Assembly: GCF_964204645.1 (NCBI RefSeq)
Contig: NC_134031.1
Location: 3,641,001 to 3,705,000 of the forward strand
Length of the DNA: 64,000 nt
Direction: 5' to 3'
DNA from: Tubulanus polymorphus
Lineage: Eukaryota > Nemertea > Palaeonemertea > Tubulaniformes > Tubulanidae
In this document: positions 33,051 to 46,139 of the stretch, one piece after another
How positions within the stretch are numbered: position 1 is the stretch's first letter
How the letters are laid out: each line of letters opens with the position of its first letter
The notes under the pieces: generated by a model
Told to the model about the DNA's origin: nothing
The model's input: only the letters and a program-made list of their open reading frames with translations
Database searches by the model: none
Program-made: the position numbers and the translations under genes

Positions 33051-33141
33051 CATCGGAATCTTGAGCGTGGGAAATGAAGTCGAAGACAAAAATCTTTGTG
33101 AAACGTCAAGAAAACGGATTTCATAGTTATTATTTCATTAA

Positions 33142-33401
33142 ACCTTTCCATGCACCTGAAAGGGCTAGAGATAATTTGAAAATTTCTAAAAATTCCACAA
33201 CAGTGCGTTGAATAATGGGCACAATTCTTGCATCTACACTGCAATGCGATGTATTGTTAGTTGTAATTATTCCATTGTTTGACAGCTGCCATCTTTTAAT
33301 TCAGATAAAAACTAATAGCATCAATACACCGCTGTGCAGTGTACTAGCTAAGTACATCACCAATTTATACACTGCACTGCGGTGTAGACACATTGAAAGG
33401 G
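33142..33401. mobile_element. piggyBac-like MITE, copy 3
   Basis: 260 bases bounded by TTAA (33138-33141 and 33402-33405). The left end is decayed (ACCTTTCCATGC), the right end is ATTGAAAGGG. It contains palindromes close to ACACCGCTGTGCAGTGTA and ACACTGCACTGCGGTGTA. Confidence 0.75.
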
Positions 33402-33924
33402 TTAATATTGTGAGTTTTTTATATAGACTATGTAGTGATTGCAAGTAGTAGTTGATTTCGAGAAAAAGGTTCTTCAGAACGTCATCAGGATTTTTGCCAT
33501 GCATGCGTGATATCTTGCACACAGTGGCCAAAAATATAATAACCGGGTAACTGGGTTAAGGAAAGCCGTATTCAGGCACGTTTAATGGCTTCATCAAAAT
33601 CAACACCACTTCATCAATGTAAAATGGCCACTTGGTAAAATCACACATAGATATAATATATCTTTCCCTCTCTATTTCTCGTAGGCAATGTCAATATTGA
33701 TTTGAGGCAAAAAAAAGCCGATAAAAAACCAACGACCGCCATTTCGCATCATGCTCGTCACAGACACCAGTGTGCCAATAAACTCATCTGTTACGTATAG
33801 AATTATTTCCGAGTATTGAATCTGAATAACTTTCTGTCTGTTATACTTAATATCATCAGTCTGTGACCATCACAGGTTCGTTCAGCGTCAGTTCTGTTGT
33901 CCACTCTTGTCTTTTGAGCTGGTC

Positions 33925-34155
33925 GGTACTCTTGTCCATCAACTGGTCAGTCTTGTTCATCCATTGGTCAGTCTTGTCTGTCTACCATTTAGTCCTCTTG
34001 ACCATCCAAGTCAGTCCTCTTGTCCAACCACTGGTCAGTCATGTTTATTCACGGGTCAGTCCTCTTGTCCATCCACTAATAGTGGGATGGATTAGAGGAC
34101 TGACCACAAGTCAGTTGACCGGTCAGTCCTCTTGCCCAACCACAGGTCAGTCCTG
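33925..34155. repeat. Degenerate 24-bp minisatellite (GGTCAGTCCTCTTGTCC)
   Basis: About nine diverged copies of a unit built on GGTCAGTCCTCTTGTCCAWC plus CACT, the last ones partly inverted (GAGGACTGACC near 34094). Open frames through it are repeat products. Confidence 0.75.
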
Positions 34156-34699
34156 GTAAGCAGCTGACCAGTTTTGACGGACGAACTTCGACTAACTGAT
34201 ATTCAGTTTCACTTAGTTCGCCCCGGTCTCTCATGTTGTGATCATTGATTTATTGCGATCTCCGATAATGATGAAGATCTAGCTTTTTTTCGGACAGAAA
34301 CCAATTTGTCCTGACACGACGGTGGCTTACGCGCATTCCTCATATTGTCCCGGCGTCACTTGTTTTCATTTTTTACTTTACCGAGTGGCGCTGGTTACTT
34401 CATATGAAGAGACCCATTTTTCCCACTGTATCAGACGACGGAATGTTTCTCTGAATGTTTGCTATAAAACGATACGCAGCCTCCCACAACACACAAAACC
34501 CGAAACCCGTCCATGAAAATGATCCATTTTCATCTTGTTTTCTACTACAACACGAATGATATTTGTGATGAATAACTTTTTTCGAATAATGAAAACTATG
34601 CAGCCGACATTTTTTTTTAGAGACACATTATTACGAGTCAGGCTTCAACGATTTCAATTAAATAGCTAAACATGTGGGGCACGGATTTGCATATATCGG

Positions 34700-35190
34700 T
34701 AGCTAAACTGTCTCATAAGACATTTGCAGATATCTTTAAGCATGCTATTAGGGGTTCCTCCATGAAAAATTTGCAGCCTATGCCTTATTGATGGCACGAG
34801 GCTTGTGATTTAAGGATATTGTTCAATGAGCGAGCCTGTCATTAAAGCACTTGCCTCATAAGACATTTGCAGATGGGGTACCTGCCATTAGGGATTCCTT
34901 CATGAAAAACCTTCAGCCATATGCCTTATGCATGAGGCCTGCGATTAAAGGACACTTTAGTGTGCGCACAGGCGGAGGCCTGTCATTTTGACTTATCAGA
35001 CATTTGCAGATAGTGTAACAATGCACCGGAGCCCGCTAAGGTCCCGCCTCATGGAAAATTAGCAGCCTATGCCTTAAAAATGTGCGCACAAGGTTTATGA
35101 TTAAAGAACACTTCTTGCCTTGGCGCGTCCGTGCAGGAGTGCCAGTCATTAAGGACTTGCGTCGCTGATTCTTTAGCTTAAGGCGTACAT
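34700..35190. repeat. Diverged tandem repeat of about 145 bp, three to four units
   Basis: Units begin CTCATAAGACATTTGCAGAT (34708, 34856, 34997) and continue with CATGAAAAATT, CAGCCTATGCCTTA, GATTAAAG and a GAGCGAGCCTGTCATTAA-type word. Units are well diverged, so the array is old. Confidence 0.75.
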
Positions 35191-35439
35191 ACATAACAAC
35201 CCCTGCCATTACTACCAGAGGCGTGTAGTCATATCACGCAAGAAATTGATATCAAACCAATTATTAAAAAGACAGAAAATACTCGTGATTAGAAATAGAA
35301 AAAAAACTATCGCCCGCAAACATGAAAACGGATCATAAACTGCCACGTCAAGAGCACCACATCGACATGCCTCAAACGAACGAACCAATGCTGCCGGATT
35401 ACCGACGTATCATTTCCATAAAACGAAAGCGCATTTTTT

Positions 35440-35760
35440 TACGAGTAAGGAAATAAAAACGCGCGCGCGGATCATTTACCCGAAAATAGTAAACGACGGT
35501 CGACGTCTCGAGCGAATCGATATCCGACAAAAACGCGGAAGAAAGGTTCAACGGAAGAGAGGCGGTATTTACCGAAAAATTTCAAAGTCTAACGCCATTT
35601 ACGACTACGACGAATTGGCAGACGGATGAACGACGCGCCGATGATCTCTTTCGGGGGATCGAGATCGTCGTTGCTTTGATCAGAAGTTTTTACCCGGCGA
35701 ACGGCTTTCGATTTAAATCCGTTGTCAAAAGGAAAGCCGTTAATAACCGGGCGCCCTATT
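35440..35760. other. CpG-rich islet, no gene
   Basis: A CpG-dense single-copy block (AAACGCGCGCGCGGATC) with no frame I recognise. The plus frame of 72 codons at 35676-35894 runs out into AT-rich DNA. Confidence 0.4.
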
Positions 35761-35958
35761 TTCGTTCCTACGCTGCGATTTTTTCTAATCGACTGAAAAC
35801 GTTTGAACTTGTTCAGAATTCATCGGTACGAACTGAACTAGTCCACAATCGAGTTTATAGTTTATTTCATATATTCGTTTATTTCGTAATTTAAATAAGT
35901 CCAATTTGATACCGGTTTAAAAGCCCTGAGAAATAGCTCAAGTTAGGTCATTCTACTC

Positions 35959-36071
35959 CTGGATCCGGTTCCACAGTTGTGGGTTAGAGTTAACTCTGAG
36001 TTAAGATTAGTTCATTTTCAATGTTTTAACTCGGGGTCAAATCTTAACTGACAACTGTGGAACTGGGTCCT
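35959..36071. mobile_element. Foldback MITE with GTTCCACAGTTG ends
   Basis: Arms CCGGTTCCACAGTTGTGG and the inverted CAACTGTGGAACTGGG bound about 110 bases. Inside are GTTAACTCTGAGTTAAGA and the inverted TCTTAACTG. A half copy is at 4540-4620 and an end fragment near 21104-21124. Confidence 0.75.
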
Positions 36072-37044
36072 GGACACCAAATAAACCAGTCACATCCATT
36101 ATATGTTTTGTTATTTGTCAATGTTTAGACTTGGAGATTCCCTTCTGAAACCAACTGTAACAATTCGAAGATACTTTCAGTCCTCCAACGATTACGTTAT
36201 TACAATGTCATAAGTTACCATAAAACTTCGATAAATAAAGATCAAAATAAATTAGCAAATAATCTTGATTCAACAAGTGTGACTTGAAAGTTATTAACCA
36301 ATTACTGAATGATAGATATAAGACTTGAAATGTCAGCATATTACCCCCATCCAAAATATCTAGTTTACAGGATGTCCCTTTCCAAAATACTTGATTTCGA
36401 GAATGAATTATCATTGATAATTTGTTTGCGACTGCAGAACAGGATTGTAAAATATATCAAATGAGTTAGGTAGGCCTATGCGGTTAATACAACTGGTTAC
36501 TCAAACACTAAAACATTTTTTGAACACCAGATTCGTTTGATTTGTACCTAGCTTAATTCTAGAATAAGTGACTACTCCACAAAGACCAGATTTGAGCGGA
36601 CTTAGTTATAAAAGAGCTATAAAATCATGTTTAAACTGTATTAGACTGTACAAGATAGCTTTAAAATCAAGTTCAAAAAAAGTTGTGAATTAAGTGGTTA
36701 AATCGTGATTAAAATGCTATCAAATGAAATCAAAGGGGTCGAAAATGTCAATAGAAACAGTGACTCATTCTTTCATTAATAGCAGCGTTCTTTTACCGAA
36801 CAGCTTTTCTCTGCTCGGCGAGCCCCGACAAATAAATCGAACCAACGCTCCGGAAATTTACAATTATCGTAGACAAACAAAAATGACAATCCAATAAACT
36901 GATGACGAACCCCGAGTTGAGAGAAAATACAGTAGACGTGGTGTTGGTGGTGACAGAGGCCGTGGTACAAAGACATCTGTGCATAAACTATTGTCAATCT
37001 AACCTCACGATAAACAAACTCATATCAATCTACTGTCGCATGAA

Positions 37045-37335
37045 CTCCTGTCCGTCTGTCCTCAACCAAACTCACATCCGTCTGCCCTCAACCTAACTCT
37101 CATCGGTCAGTCCTCAACCAAACTCTCATCCATCTGTCCGCAACCAAACTCTCATCCATATGTTCTCAACCAAACCCTCATCCGTATGCCCTCAACCAAA
37201 CTCTCATCCATATGTCCTCAACCAAACTCTCATCCGTCTGCCCTCAACCAAACTCTCATCCGTCTGCCCTCAACCAAACTCTCATCCGTCTGCCCTCAAC
37301 CAAACACTCATCCATCTGCCCTCAACCAAACACTC
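37045..37335. repeat. 26-bp minisatellite, about 11 units
   Basis: Unit CCTCAACCAAACTCTCATCC plus RTMTGY. Since 26 is not a multiple of three, three overlapping frames stay open through it; none is a gene. Confidence 0.9.
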
Positions 37336-37479
37336 GGCTTGGCCTCCTACATACTCATACAAATATGCACTTGTATCCAGCTGCCCTAGCATTGTAAATC
37401 GATTTGTATATCGGAATTCGTTAACAAAAATCAGCGTAGTTCATTAGTTTTTCAATAAATGACTCGATCATGTTCGCTC

Positions 37480-38500
37480 GACTGCCGTTGCGTATTTCAT
37501 CGATGTTAGGTCTGCATCGTAATTTGATTTCGGGGGTCACGAACACGCTGTGAATGAGAGTTTGATGAGAATTTTTTAACGCCGGGGCTGCAACGATTAC
37601 GATTCATTTCATATTTCCGCGACTTGTTACACACGTCGTCGTCAGTCGACGCGGCGTTCACAGAGAAACGACGTTCATTCTATTTGCGAGAAAGTTCGTC
37701 GCAAAACGATCAAAACTCGTTCTGCGAAATGATTGAGAAAAATATTCTGAAAAACGAGGCTTTTTTCAGAAAATCGAAAATGATAGTTTTGTAGTAGGTC
37801 ACGAATAGGCGATTTTGGTTCAAAGACCGATTTACCGAATCAAATCCCCGATCAAATGAATCAGTATATATTTTTTCACCTCATATGCATTCATTCAATG
37901 GAGGAGGCATACTTGATCTACAGCAATTGCCAATCAAAAACTCAGCGATAAGATCGAGCGTGTTTTATTCCCGGAAAGTCAATTCACCGATAAGAAAATG
38001 CACATCGCGTCCCTTCGCGAAATTTGGCGCAAAATAAGGCCGAGTAAATTTGCGTAGTCCGCCGTCGTAACGGGCTTTACCGTCCGTGCGCCCGTCCGTC
38101 TGTTGAGCAAATTTTCTTTATCAATTTTCTCTCCGCCGCGGCAACTGATGAAGAAAATGGCAACAGATGAAGAAAATCTCCTCGGTCCCGACGACGCCGG
38201 CCGAGAATTTCTGCGTCTGCGTCGTCGTAAAAGCCGACGAAAGCGCGATATTATTCATCATTACGCGATCGATTTTCAATAAGACTTTACGCTTTTCTTT
38301 TAATAGAAATCGCATTCATCGTTTTAAAAACGCGGTGATTTCTGACGGAACGCCGCGCGTTAATGTGCCTTTTACTAGTATCGGATTTCTGGGTTGTTTT
38401 TTTTTCTAATGCTACCGCCTGAAAAGCGACCGCCCGCAAAATACGATCGTCGCGTTCAACGATGTTATCTACAGTAGAAAGAATTCGTGTCAAGACGTAA
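37480..38500. other. Longest CpG-rich islet in the gene-free part
   Basis: CpG-dense from about 37600 to 38480 with blocks such as CGTCGTCAGTCGACGCGG and GCGCCCGTCCGTC. It could be a promoter or enhancer. The opposed frames at 38121-38315 and 38167-38409 are unlike any protein I know. No transmembrane-coding HS2ST first exon could be fitted on the minus strand. Confidence 0.4.
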
Positions 38501-39899
38501 TTCTATCAATTATCCCCTCGAGATTACACCCGGTTTGAGGTCTTGGGAAAAGGAAAATGAGCTAATTAAAAGGAATTCTGGAATTAGATTAGCGGTATCA
38601 TAGAATAGGAGATGTGAAGAAAAAACCATGTACCACTACGGGTTGACTTTTTGGTAAAAATTCTGATCGTTACATTCTTGTAATTCAGCCTAGTAGGTTA
38701 GGTCTAAATATAAGTAGACAAATTCATTTTCTTGCAATTTTGAATTAATGACAGGTTCTTGTGTTGAACCATGAACTCTGATTTCACAAACTAGAAACAT
38801 CAGACTAAAAGTGAAAAAATTCAAAATTCTTCAAGAATTCAATACTGGCTAGAAAAGAAAATTAATTAAATAACAGATTATCTTGCCCCTCTTGATAGCA
38901 TTCTACATAATAATGTCTTTATATACATTTCAATCAAATTCTAGTTAACTTTTCTCATTAATAAGTAAATTATTTTTAGTGAAATCTATAGCATAAACTA
39001 AATTGAGAAAGCGAATCTGACTCGTTTGATAATTTTCAGATTTGTAAGCTTAAGATTCAAGTTGAAATTTTATCAAACATGAACTAGTTTTATAACGAAT
39101 TACGCAATGTATTGATGCGCCATCTGGTGAGTGCCGGTAGCACATTATAATTTGACTATTGAGTTCAACAAAACGTCGGAAATGAATAAATCTCAACTGT
39201 TTAAGAGTCAACTGTGGAAGTCGCTTCTGCTGGTACTAAGTAGCTATTATACCTCGGAGTATCGGGGTATCGGGGTATCGGGTATCGTGTATCACTGTAA
39301 TTCAAAAATGATCAATCATCGGAATTATGACTCGAGGAAAAAATACCAACGATATTTCCATATATATATATATTATACGAGATAATGGTAAAAATGGATG
39401 TATTTCTCGATGGTTCTTCAGCCATGTCCCGAAGGCAAGCGCTAACGTGACAACCATAGAGAAATCACATCTCCCATTAAAAGCCATTAAGTCAAATACG
39501 AACGACTTTTGAAATAGATATATCATTTAAATCAATTTGGAAGAGGTTTTGTGAAGCTCGGTGGGTTTCGTATGGCTTTGTTGATGTCCTTTTAAGCTAT
39601 AAATCTTTTTTTCGGCCGTGTTACATTGATACCTATGACCTGGCATTTAACATTGAATCGATTTCAATACGCTTTTCAGAAATGTTTCAAAACACGGTTT
39701 CTATCTCTTCTATTTGTTCGTCCTTATCTTAATGCGTTCGAAAAACATGTTCGTACACGTTTGATATTTCTATTCTTTCTCTGCTCCTGTTACAAAGTCA
39801 CTTCGCATTGAGGTGGATTATGGACAAATATTACGATCATAAATCTGCTGCTATAGAAATTGCAATGAAACTTTAACCACGAACAATCGAACATTTTTG

Positions 39900-40175
39900 G
39901 TCTGGACCAACCATTCACACCGGTGCTAAATGGGTCCAAGCCCGTTTGTCATGGGCAAAATTTTGCCCGACCGAAACATCGGACCAGGCCAATGCCAAAT
40001 TTCAGTACAGGTCTAATCATTGGTAATGACCATCACCACATCATTTTGATAGCATTTTATTAAGGATTGAGTGATAAATGTGCGAAAGCGCTCTTTACTC
40101 AAGCATAGGCCAAATTTAATTCAGGTCTGGTCTGGGCCAGTTTATCTCATGTCATCATCTCCGTGCGATCGCGGA
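39900..40175. mobile_element. MITE with CGATCGCGG end, diverged copy 2
   Basis: Shares GTTCACACCGGTGC, TGGGCAAAATTTTGCCC and the right end CTCCGTGCGATCGCGG with the copy at 60127-60416. The left end is decayed. Confidence 0.55.
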
Positions 40176-40956
40176 ACACAAATTCCGCACGCTTATCTCA
40201 TTTTGGATACGACGTTGAAGTAAGAATGATCATTTGAATAGGTTTCTTAAGCAGATACTTTCCCGGATTACTGTAGGATTCGGTATCGATTTCCCAGTAA
40301 AATACTTATACGATCTTCGCGGAAAATTTCTGCGAAAAAAAGACCAATCGAGGAAATGTCGAAATGTTGTATTTGCACATGTTATATTCTGCGCTCTGTC
40401 GGAGCTCTTCGGCGGTGTCAAGATTTCACGAGATTCTTGTAAACACAGCGTTCATGGTTGTCGTATTATATATATTTGTCATCTAGCGCAGTCTCTCTCG
40501 GCGGTCTCTCTCTTTCTCTCTCTTTCTCGTGTGTTTGATGTGTAGCCACCCCGCAACGACGAGATTTATCGGCATTTCTCAGATCAAACATTTCCGCGAT
40601 CAATCTCTCCTTCTGACAAACAACTCTTTCAAGTAAAGAAGTTCACACAGAATTTCAAAGTTCTCCGATGATTACAGTATGTCATCCACGCTCGACGAAA
40701 TACAAAGTACTTTTACAACCGAGAGGTATTCATCGTCCGGCAATTTTCCAAAATATAATCGAAGGCCAAAAAGATCAAATTTATTATATTAAAATTAATT
40801 GTTTTTCATAATTGATTCTCCGGATTCTGGTGGTTTTTGGGCTGTTGATTATATTATCTATTTGCAAAATCTTACTACAATAGCGAAACATAACTTCCTG
40901 GAGGAACTAACTGTAGACTGGCAGCAGCGTTGGTGATGTCATAGAAGAACTACAAT

Positions 40957-41235
40957 AGCCACGATCACACAGAGATTTGGCCCGGGTCATACTAGTCGCA
41001 TCAGATCCTGAATCATATTTGGCACGCGCCTAATTAAAGAGCGAGTTCACAGTAAATCACTCACTCGTCACTGCGTAAAATGTTATCGAAATAATGCTGT
41101 GGCAAGTGCGGTGCGAGTCACATCCAAAACAACTAATTAGCATTCACATGGGAATAATTTGGTAGCGCAAAAATTTTGCAGGGGCCAGGCTGGAAATATT
41201 TGGTCGCGCCAAATTTGTCCTTTGTCGACCCGTTC
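40957..41235. mobile_element. MITE with AGCCACGATC end, copy 3
   Basis: Left end TAGCCACGATCACACAGAG, then ATTTGGCCCGGGTC, GAGCGAGTTCACAG and TGCTGTGGCAAGTGCGGTG. The right end grades into GGTCGCGCCAAATTTG. Confidence 0.55.
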
Positions 41236-41809
41236 GGCACCAGCGTGAACGATTGGCTCGATTCGGAACACTCGTCCGACCTTATGTTTAAAACTCATTA
41301 GGAGAATACAAGTTTCTCAGAATTCATCCACGTTTACTTTACATCGTGACACATGAATAATCATCGGCCGACCAGTTTTTCATCATCATTTTTTTTGCGT
41401 CGAGAATAACAACAAGTCCCCGCAGAGAACGTTGTCGTCGTTTGGTTGTGTGCGGTCTCCTCGATTGAGTAAACATCGCAATGTCCACAGTGTTCTCATA
41501 TTTTATGCGCGGTTGTATTTTTCGCGTCGTTGACCAAAGACATCCAACAAGTCACTCTCTCTCTCCTCTCTCTCCGCTCTCTCTCTCTGTCTGCTCTCTC
41601 TCCAGGGGTTCAGTCGATCGGAAGAAACCTCGTGTATGTACAACACAAACAACCACTCATCTCAAACAATTCCCGGCTTTTTCCCCCCCCGTGTAGTATC
41701 AACGGTCCGCCGTGATCAACCGACATCTTAGAGAAACCACCGCATCCTGGATGATGTGGTCCTGGATGCGGTTTCATGAAAAAGTTCAAACACTCAAAAC
41801 GGTTACCAT

Positions 41810-42320
41810 GGGCGTCCGGGGGGGGGGGGGTGTTCGGTAGTTCGAACGAACCCCCTTTTTTGAATTTTCAAACGTCGTTCGAATTGTTTGTTGCCTTCAT
41901 TGAAAACATGAAGCAACCATCAGCAACTTTACCAAAAATTTGATCGTAACATTTTGTGAAACCAGACTTTGCAAATGTATTGAGCTTCTTGAAATGGCTA
42001 TATTTTAAAAATTTCCCTAACTGATGAGAACCATCGGCAAAGATATATCAATTGAGTTTCCATCATGAAAGGGTAGAATTTTGCTCTCTTGATGAAGAAG
42101 TCATTGAGTGAACACGAGCATAGGGTTAAACTATCTGGATTCGCTCTCTTGTTGAAGAAGTCATTCTGCCAGCAGGCTAACTGGCAGGTAAAGGGTTAAA
42201 CTTTTTATATACAGTCGAGATATAGTGCCGAGGGATGGTTCTCGGGTTAACTTTCTCGAGCTGGTGAAGTCATTCTGCTAGTAGGCCAACCGACAGGCAA
42301 AGAGTTGAACTTTTAAGATC
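41810..42320. repeat. G13 tract and three diverged direct repeats
   Basis: 41818-41830 is 13 consecutive G. From about 42080, three units share CTCTCTTG(A/T)TGAAGAAGTCAT, then a GGTTAAACT-type end (near 42082, 42145 and 42258). The latter two also share CTGCYAGYAGGCYAACYG. Confidence 0.6.
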
Positions 42321-42744
42321 AAACCTTTCCAGGAAAACTTTTCAGGAAAGCATTTTCTAAAGATTGCGCTGTAACTGAGCAGTGCCAGGCATCCACCATC
42401 ACCATCATCATCATGGGTCTCCGCAGAGGCATCGACGACGACAGTAGTTGTTAATTGCTTTAATTAATCTCATCTAATTTAAGTCGGTCTTATCTTGATT
42501 AAGTCAATTAAAGCGAACACCGGCGGTAGCGGAGGCTCGTGCATAAAAACTCATCTGCAACGCTCGATAAAAAGAACGACCGCCCGATGAGACAGCGGTA
42601 AATTGATTACCGTTTCCTGACACACACGAGAAGGTAGATACTTAAAAGCCAAGACGTACACCAGAAACAGAAACATAAATGCTGCTTTTCTGCATTGTTC
42701 CAAAACATGAAATATGCTTTACACAAATACTGCCATCACAGGAG

Positions 42745-43065
42745 CACTATTGACTAGAGCTTCATTTGGCCCATGACGGACAAGGCCCAGATTAACCCGC
42801 TCATGATACCGGTGCCAATTGGACCCGTGCCTGTTGAACATGGGCCAATTGGACCAGGCCTGTTCCCAATTCAAGCATAGGCCAAATCTAATTATACCAT
42901 GCAAATGTTGGTTGTTGAAGTGACTCTCCTCAACTGCCACAGCATCATTTTATCAGTATTTTGGTATCGACTGAGTGACATCATATGTGTGAAAACATGC
43001 TCTCGATAGGCACGAGTCAAGACTCAGATCCGGTCCGGACCAGTTCAGACCAGTTCGGACCTGGG
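42745..43065. mobile_element. MITE of the AGCCGCGATC family, diverged copy 4
   Basis: Contains TTGGCCCATGACGG, ATGGGCCAATTGGACC and TGCCACAGCATCATTTT in the order seen at 60127-60416. The ends are too decayed to place exactly. A CpG-rich islet follows at about 43330-43560. Confidence 0.5.
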
Positions 43066-44940
43066 TCGACGCATCTTGTCACTGCAGCTTTAGTTTGATG
43101 ACTCAAACCATAGATGAAACAAAACAAATGCCTCCCGCAGATTACAAGATACGAATGGACGACATCTCATCTCAGAGACGAACGCAATCAAAAAACGAAA
43201 TTAGTAAAACGAAAAAAAAACTGATTTGTTTACACGGGTCGTTCAGGGCCGGAAAAAAGCAACGCAATTCAATTCACCGACTTCAAAGATGCAAACTCCC
43301 AATCAACACGGGTTAATCTTCTTCATAAACCCCTCAGGCGTCGACGGCGATGCGCTTTTTTCGCACGGCGGTACCGCGGATCAATTTACCGTAATTACCG
43401 ATGAAATAAGTTCGGCGCGTCCTTTTGAACCGAGCGGCGCGCGAAGAAAAATCGACAAAACTCATTTAGTCGGTTTCCATCGATCCGCCGATGATCGCGA
43501 TCATCACGGCCGAAGCCCTCGGTAAACGAACGTTTATCTAACGCGACGATCGGTAATTATTCCGGAGATGTCGCAATCTCGCCCCCCCCCTTAGTTCCTA
43601 TCCTCCCTGAAATCGTTAGCAACAACGACAACTTTTGAAGACGGAAATCTATCCGCGAAGAAAAGACGAATCCTTAAAAGCGTCGACTTTGAGCGAGACG
43701 TATTCAAACGGCTAATCAAGCCTCATATCTCTTATTTCCGCGTATGAATTTAAAAGTAGCTTTCTCTTCTTAGTTGAGGGTATTCCGTTCATTTTCAACG
43801 CGTTTCGAAATATTCCAAAAACTTTCATCTTCGATCTCGTTTCAAAGCTAGATCTATTCCCGAATGGTTTGATGCGTTCGAAAAATTTTTCTCAAGTTCG
43901 CGCCTTTTGGATTCTTTTCCATCGTTTATTTCCAAAATCATTTTTGAAGCGCCGGGATTATCTTGAAACTTAGTGCATTTCCGTTTTTCACAAAACCTTT
44001 TCTACTCATTCAGATTATTATTTTTAAATGCGCCTTTGATTTCTTGTGAAGATAATAAGCATTATAATTCGGTGCCTTTTGATCTTTTGTGACGTTTCTT
44101 TCGAACAAGGTTCGATTTTTCTTATTAACTACGCACCATGAAGAAATTTGCACCTTTGATTTCACTTGAACCCTTTTCAATGCGTTCTCAAAGCCTTTAG
44201 ATGTTGATGTTTTACGACCATTTCTCAAAAAAATATTTCAGAGTTTGATTTTTTTTCATTACACTCTGCGCGACGTCATCAGGGTTTAACCGATAATTGA
44301 AGTTTATCGCTCTCGACGCTTTTCAATGGCCGCCGCCGCCGTATTCGATTGGAGTTTAATCAGTTTAAGCGCCGCGCATTTCTCGCGTCGCGCGGCACCA
44401 CCGCGGATCGTAAAACAATTTACGAGCAACTTTACACATACGGAATTAATAATCGCGGCGCTCTTACTGGCGAAAAATGATTGATTAAGTTTCTTCAAAT
44501 TCGAAAACTGATTCGCAGACGAGTCGTAGAAGTGAATGACTGCTGACTAGATGTAAGATTGGCTATAGAACTATAAGTTCATCTCAAACTGGTTTTAAAC
44601 CTAAGCTATAACTAAGGAACGAGCCCCAGCGCTACCAACCTCTGATCGGCAACGAGTTGAATTGAATTTTCAGGAATTTTTTTCTTTTCGGTAACATTTC
44701 ATTGAAACATGAAAGAAAATGTTCAAATTCGTCAATAATCTATGGCAAAAATCCCGAAGTAACATCTTTCACATTCCTGTCTAGCATCATAACGAATGAA
44801 ACCTAGTATTTCTAGGAAGAAACTGAAAATCAGGAATGGTTAGGGGCAGTTCTGATTCATACGGCTTGTTTAAACTAAAGACATGGCCAATTTTGGACTT
44901 TTGACTAACTAATCTGATTTCCGACCATAGTTTCCAATCA

Positions 44941-45451
44941 CGATTGGTAGAACACTATATCCGTGTTGACGCGATGAGGAGAGAATGCCACAATGATAAT
45001 AAAAAGTCCGAAAATGGAACTTCGAGATAGTAGTTTATTTCAACGTTTCGACTATATCCTAATAGTCATCTTCAGGAATAATGAGATACTACAGAAATTA
45101 TGAGGTATATATACAATCCAGAGACAAAGAGACTAATTCAAGTAATCAGAGATGATACAAACTAAAGGAAAATTAACGTAGAAACAGTTACACGCTAAAA
45201 TAGATTAAAGGGAAGCAAACTAAGGGGTGATTATAAACAACAATAGTGAGTATAAATATAAATGAAACTTAAAGTCAGTAGTAAAAAGAAAGACAAACTA
45301 GGGGGCACTTAAATTAAAACAATTTCGTCTCTGACTTAACTTGTATTCACGTTTGTTTTAATTTAAGTGCCCCCTAGTTTGTCTTTCTTTCGAAGTTTCT
45401 CTTGAAGTTTCATTTTCGGACTTTTTATTATCATTGTGGGATTCTCTCCTC
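44941..45451. mobile_element. Penelope-like element, copy 3
   Basis: 511 bases bounded by the 14-base direct repeat ATAGTTTCCAATCA (44927-44940 and 45452-45465). Left end: CGATTGGTAGAACAC, GTGTTGACGCGATGAGGAG, then the hammerhead motif. The left part is the reverse complement of the right part of copy 1 (for example CCAGAGACAAAGAGACTAAT). The right part is itself an inverted repeat (AGACAAACTAGGGGGCACTT and its reverse). The right end is GGGATTCTCTCCTC. No coding frame remains. Confidence 0.85.
45035..45081 (-). ncRNA. Hammerhead ribozyme motif, copy 3
   Basis: Same core strands (CTGAAGA and GAA), stem II and ACGT stem III as the other two copies. The second stem I strand is GAAATAA, with one extra A, so stem I pairs with a bulge. 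Confidence 0.7.
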
Positions 45452-45589
45452 ATAGTTTCCAATCAATTCAGATTAATTTTGCGGCAAATGAAGGTTGAGG
45501 ACATTTCCATTACCAACTCAGATCTTCTGACCCCGAAGAAACTCCAAAAGAGAACTAACTTTAATCAAAATCGAGATTGAAAATTAATA

Positions 45590-46030
45590 AAAAATTTTTC
45601 AGCCGATATCGTCGAGCTTCTTTAAACGGTAAGTAGCGTATCGGTGGCATTAGGGAGGTTTCATAGTCACCTCGAAATATTCGTCCCCGCAATTTAAACT
45701 AAGACCGAGTTTAATTTCGAGATCTCGAGCGCCGGTTTCATCGCGAACGCTTTACGTAAATATTAAATACAATCGCCATGGCAACGGTACGCTACGATTG
45801 AAAAAAAAAATCCACCGATTTGCCGAGAGCGCGCGCGTCGACGCGAATTCGATTTATCGCGAAAAGAAAAAATCGAACCGTCCCGTCGTCGCGCGGTGCG
45901 TTGATTACGTTTCGCCGTGATTACCGTCGACGATCGCAGCCCGACCGACGTCGACGTCGGAATTGAGTTTAATTCGATGAAATTGAAGATCAAACTTCAA
46001 TTTCACCTCTTTTGATCGTCGTTCGTGACG
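45590..46030. other. CpG-rich islet, no gene
   Basis: CpG-dense (GAGCGCGCGCGTCGACGCG; the palindromic CGACGTCGACGTCG near 45946). The minus frame of 76 codons is arginine-rich and unconvincing. Another islet lies at 44270-44520. Confidence 0.4.
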
Positions 46031-46139
46031 ACGTGTAAAACGAAACTTCAAATACAGTAAGAGTTAAAGTAGATCTACGAGCGTTTATCTAGTACACAGT
46101 ATCTTGAATCTCGTATCAGGTCATATACCAGTCACAGTA

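Noticed and set aside
37160-37447. Three overlapping plus-strand frames of NSHPSALNQT type
   Set aside because: A 26-bp minisatellite keeps all three frames open; not a protein signal.
39302-39526. Candidate membrane-anchor first exon of HS2ST (hydrophobic minus frame)
   Set aside because: The hydrophobic stretch is interrupted, there is no convincing donor in the required phase, and nothing resembles the enzyme's N-terminus.
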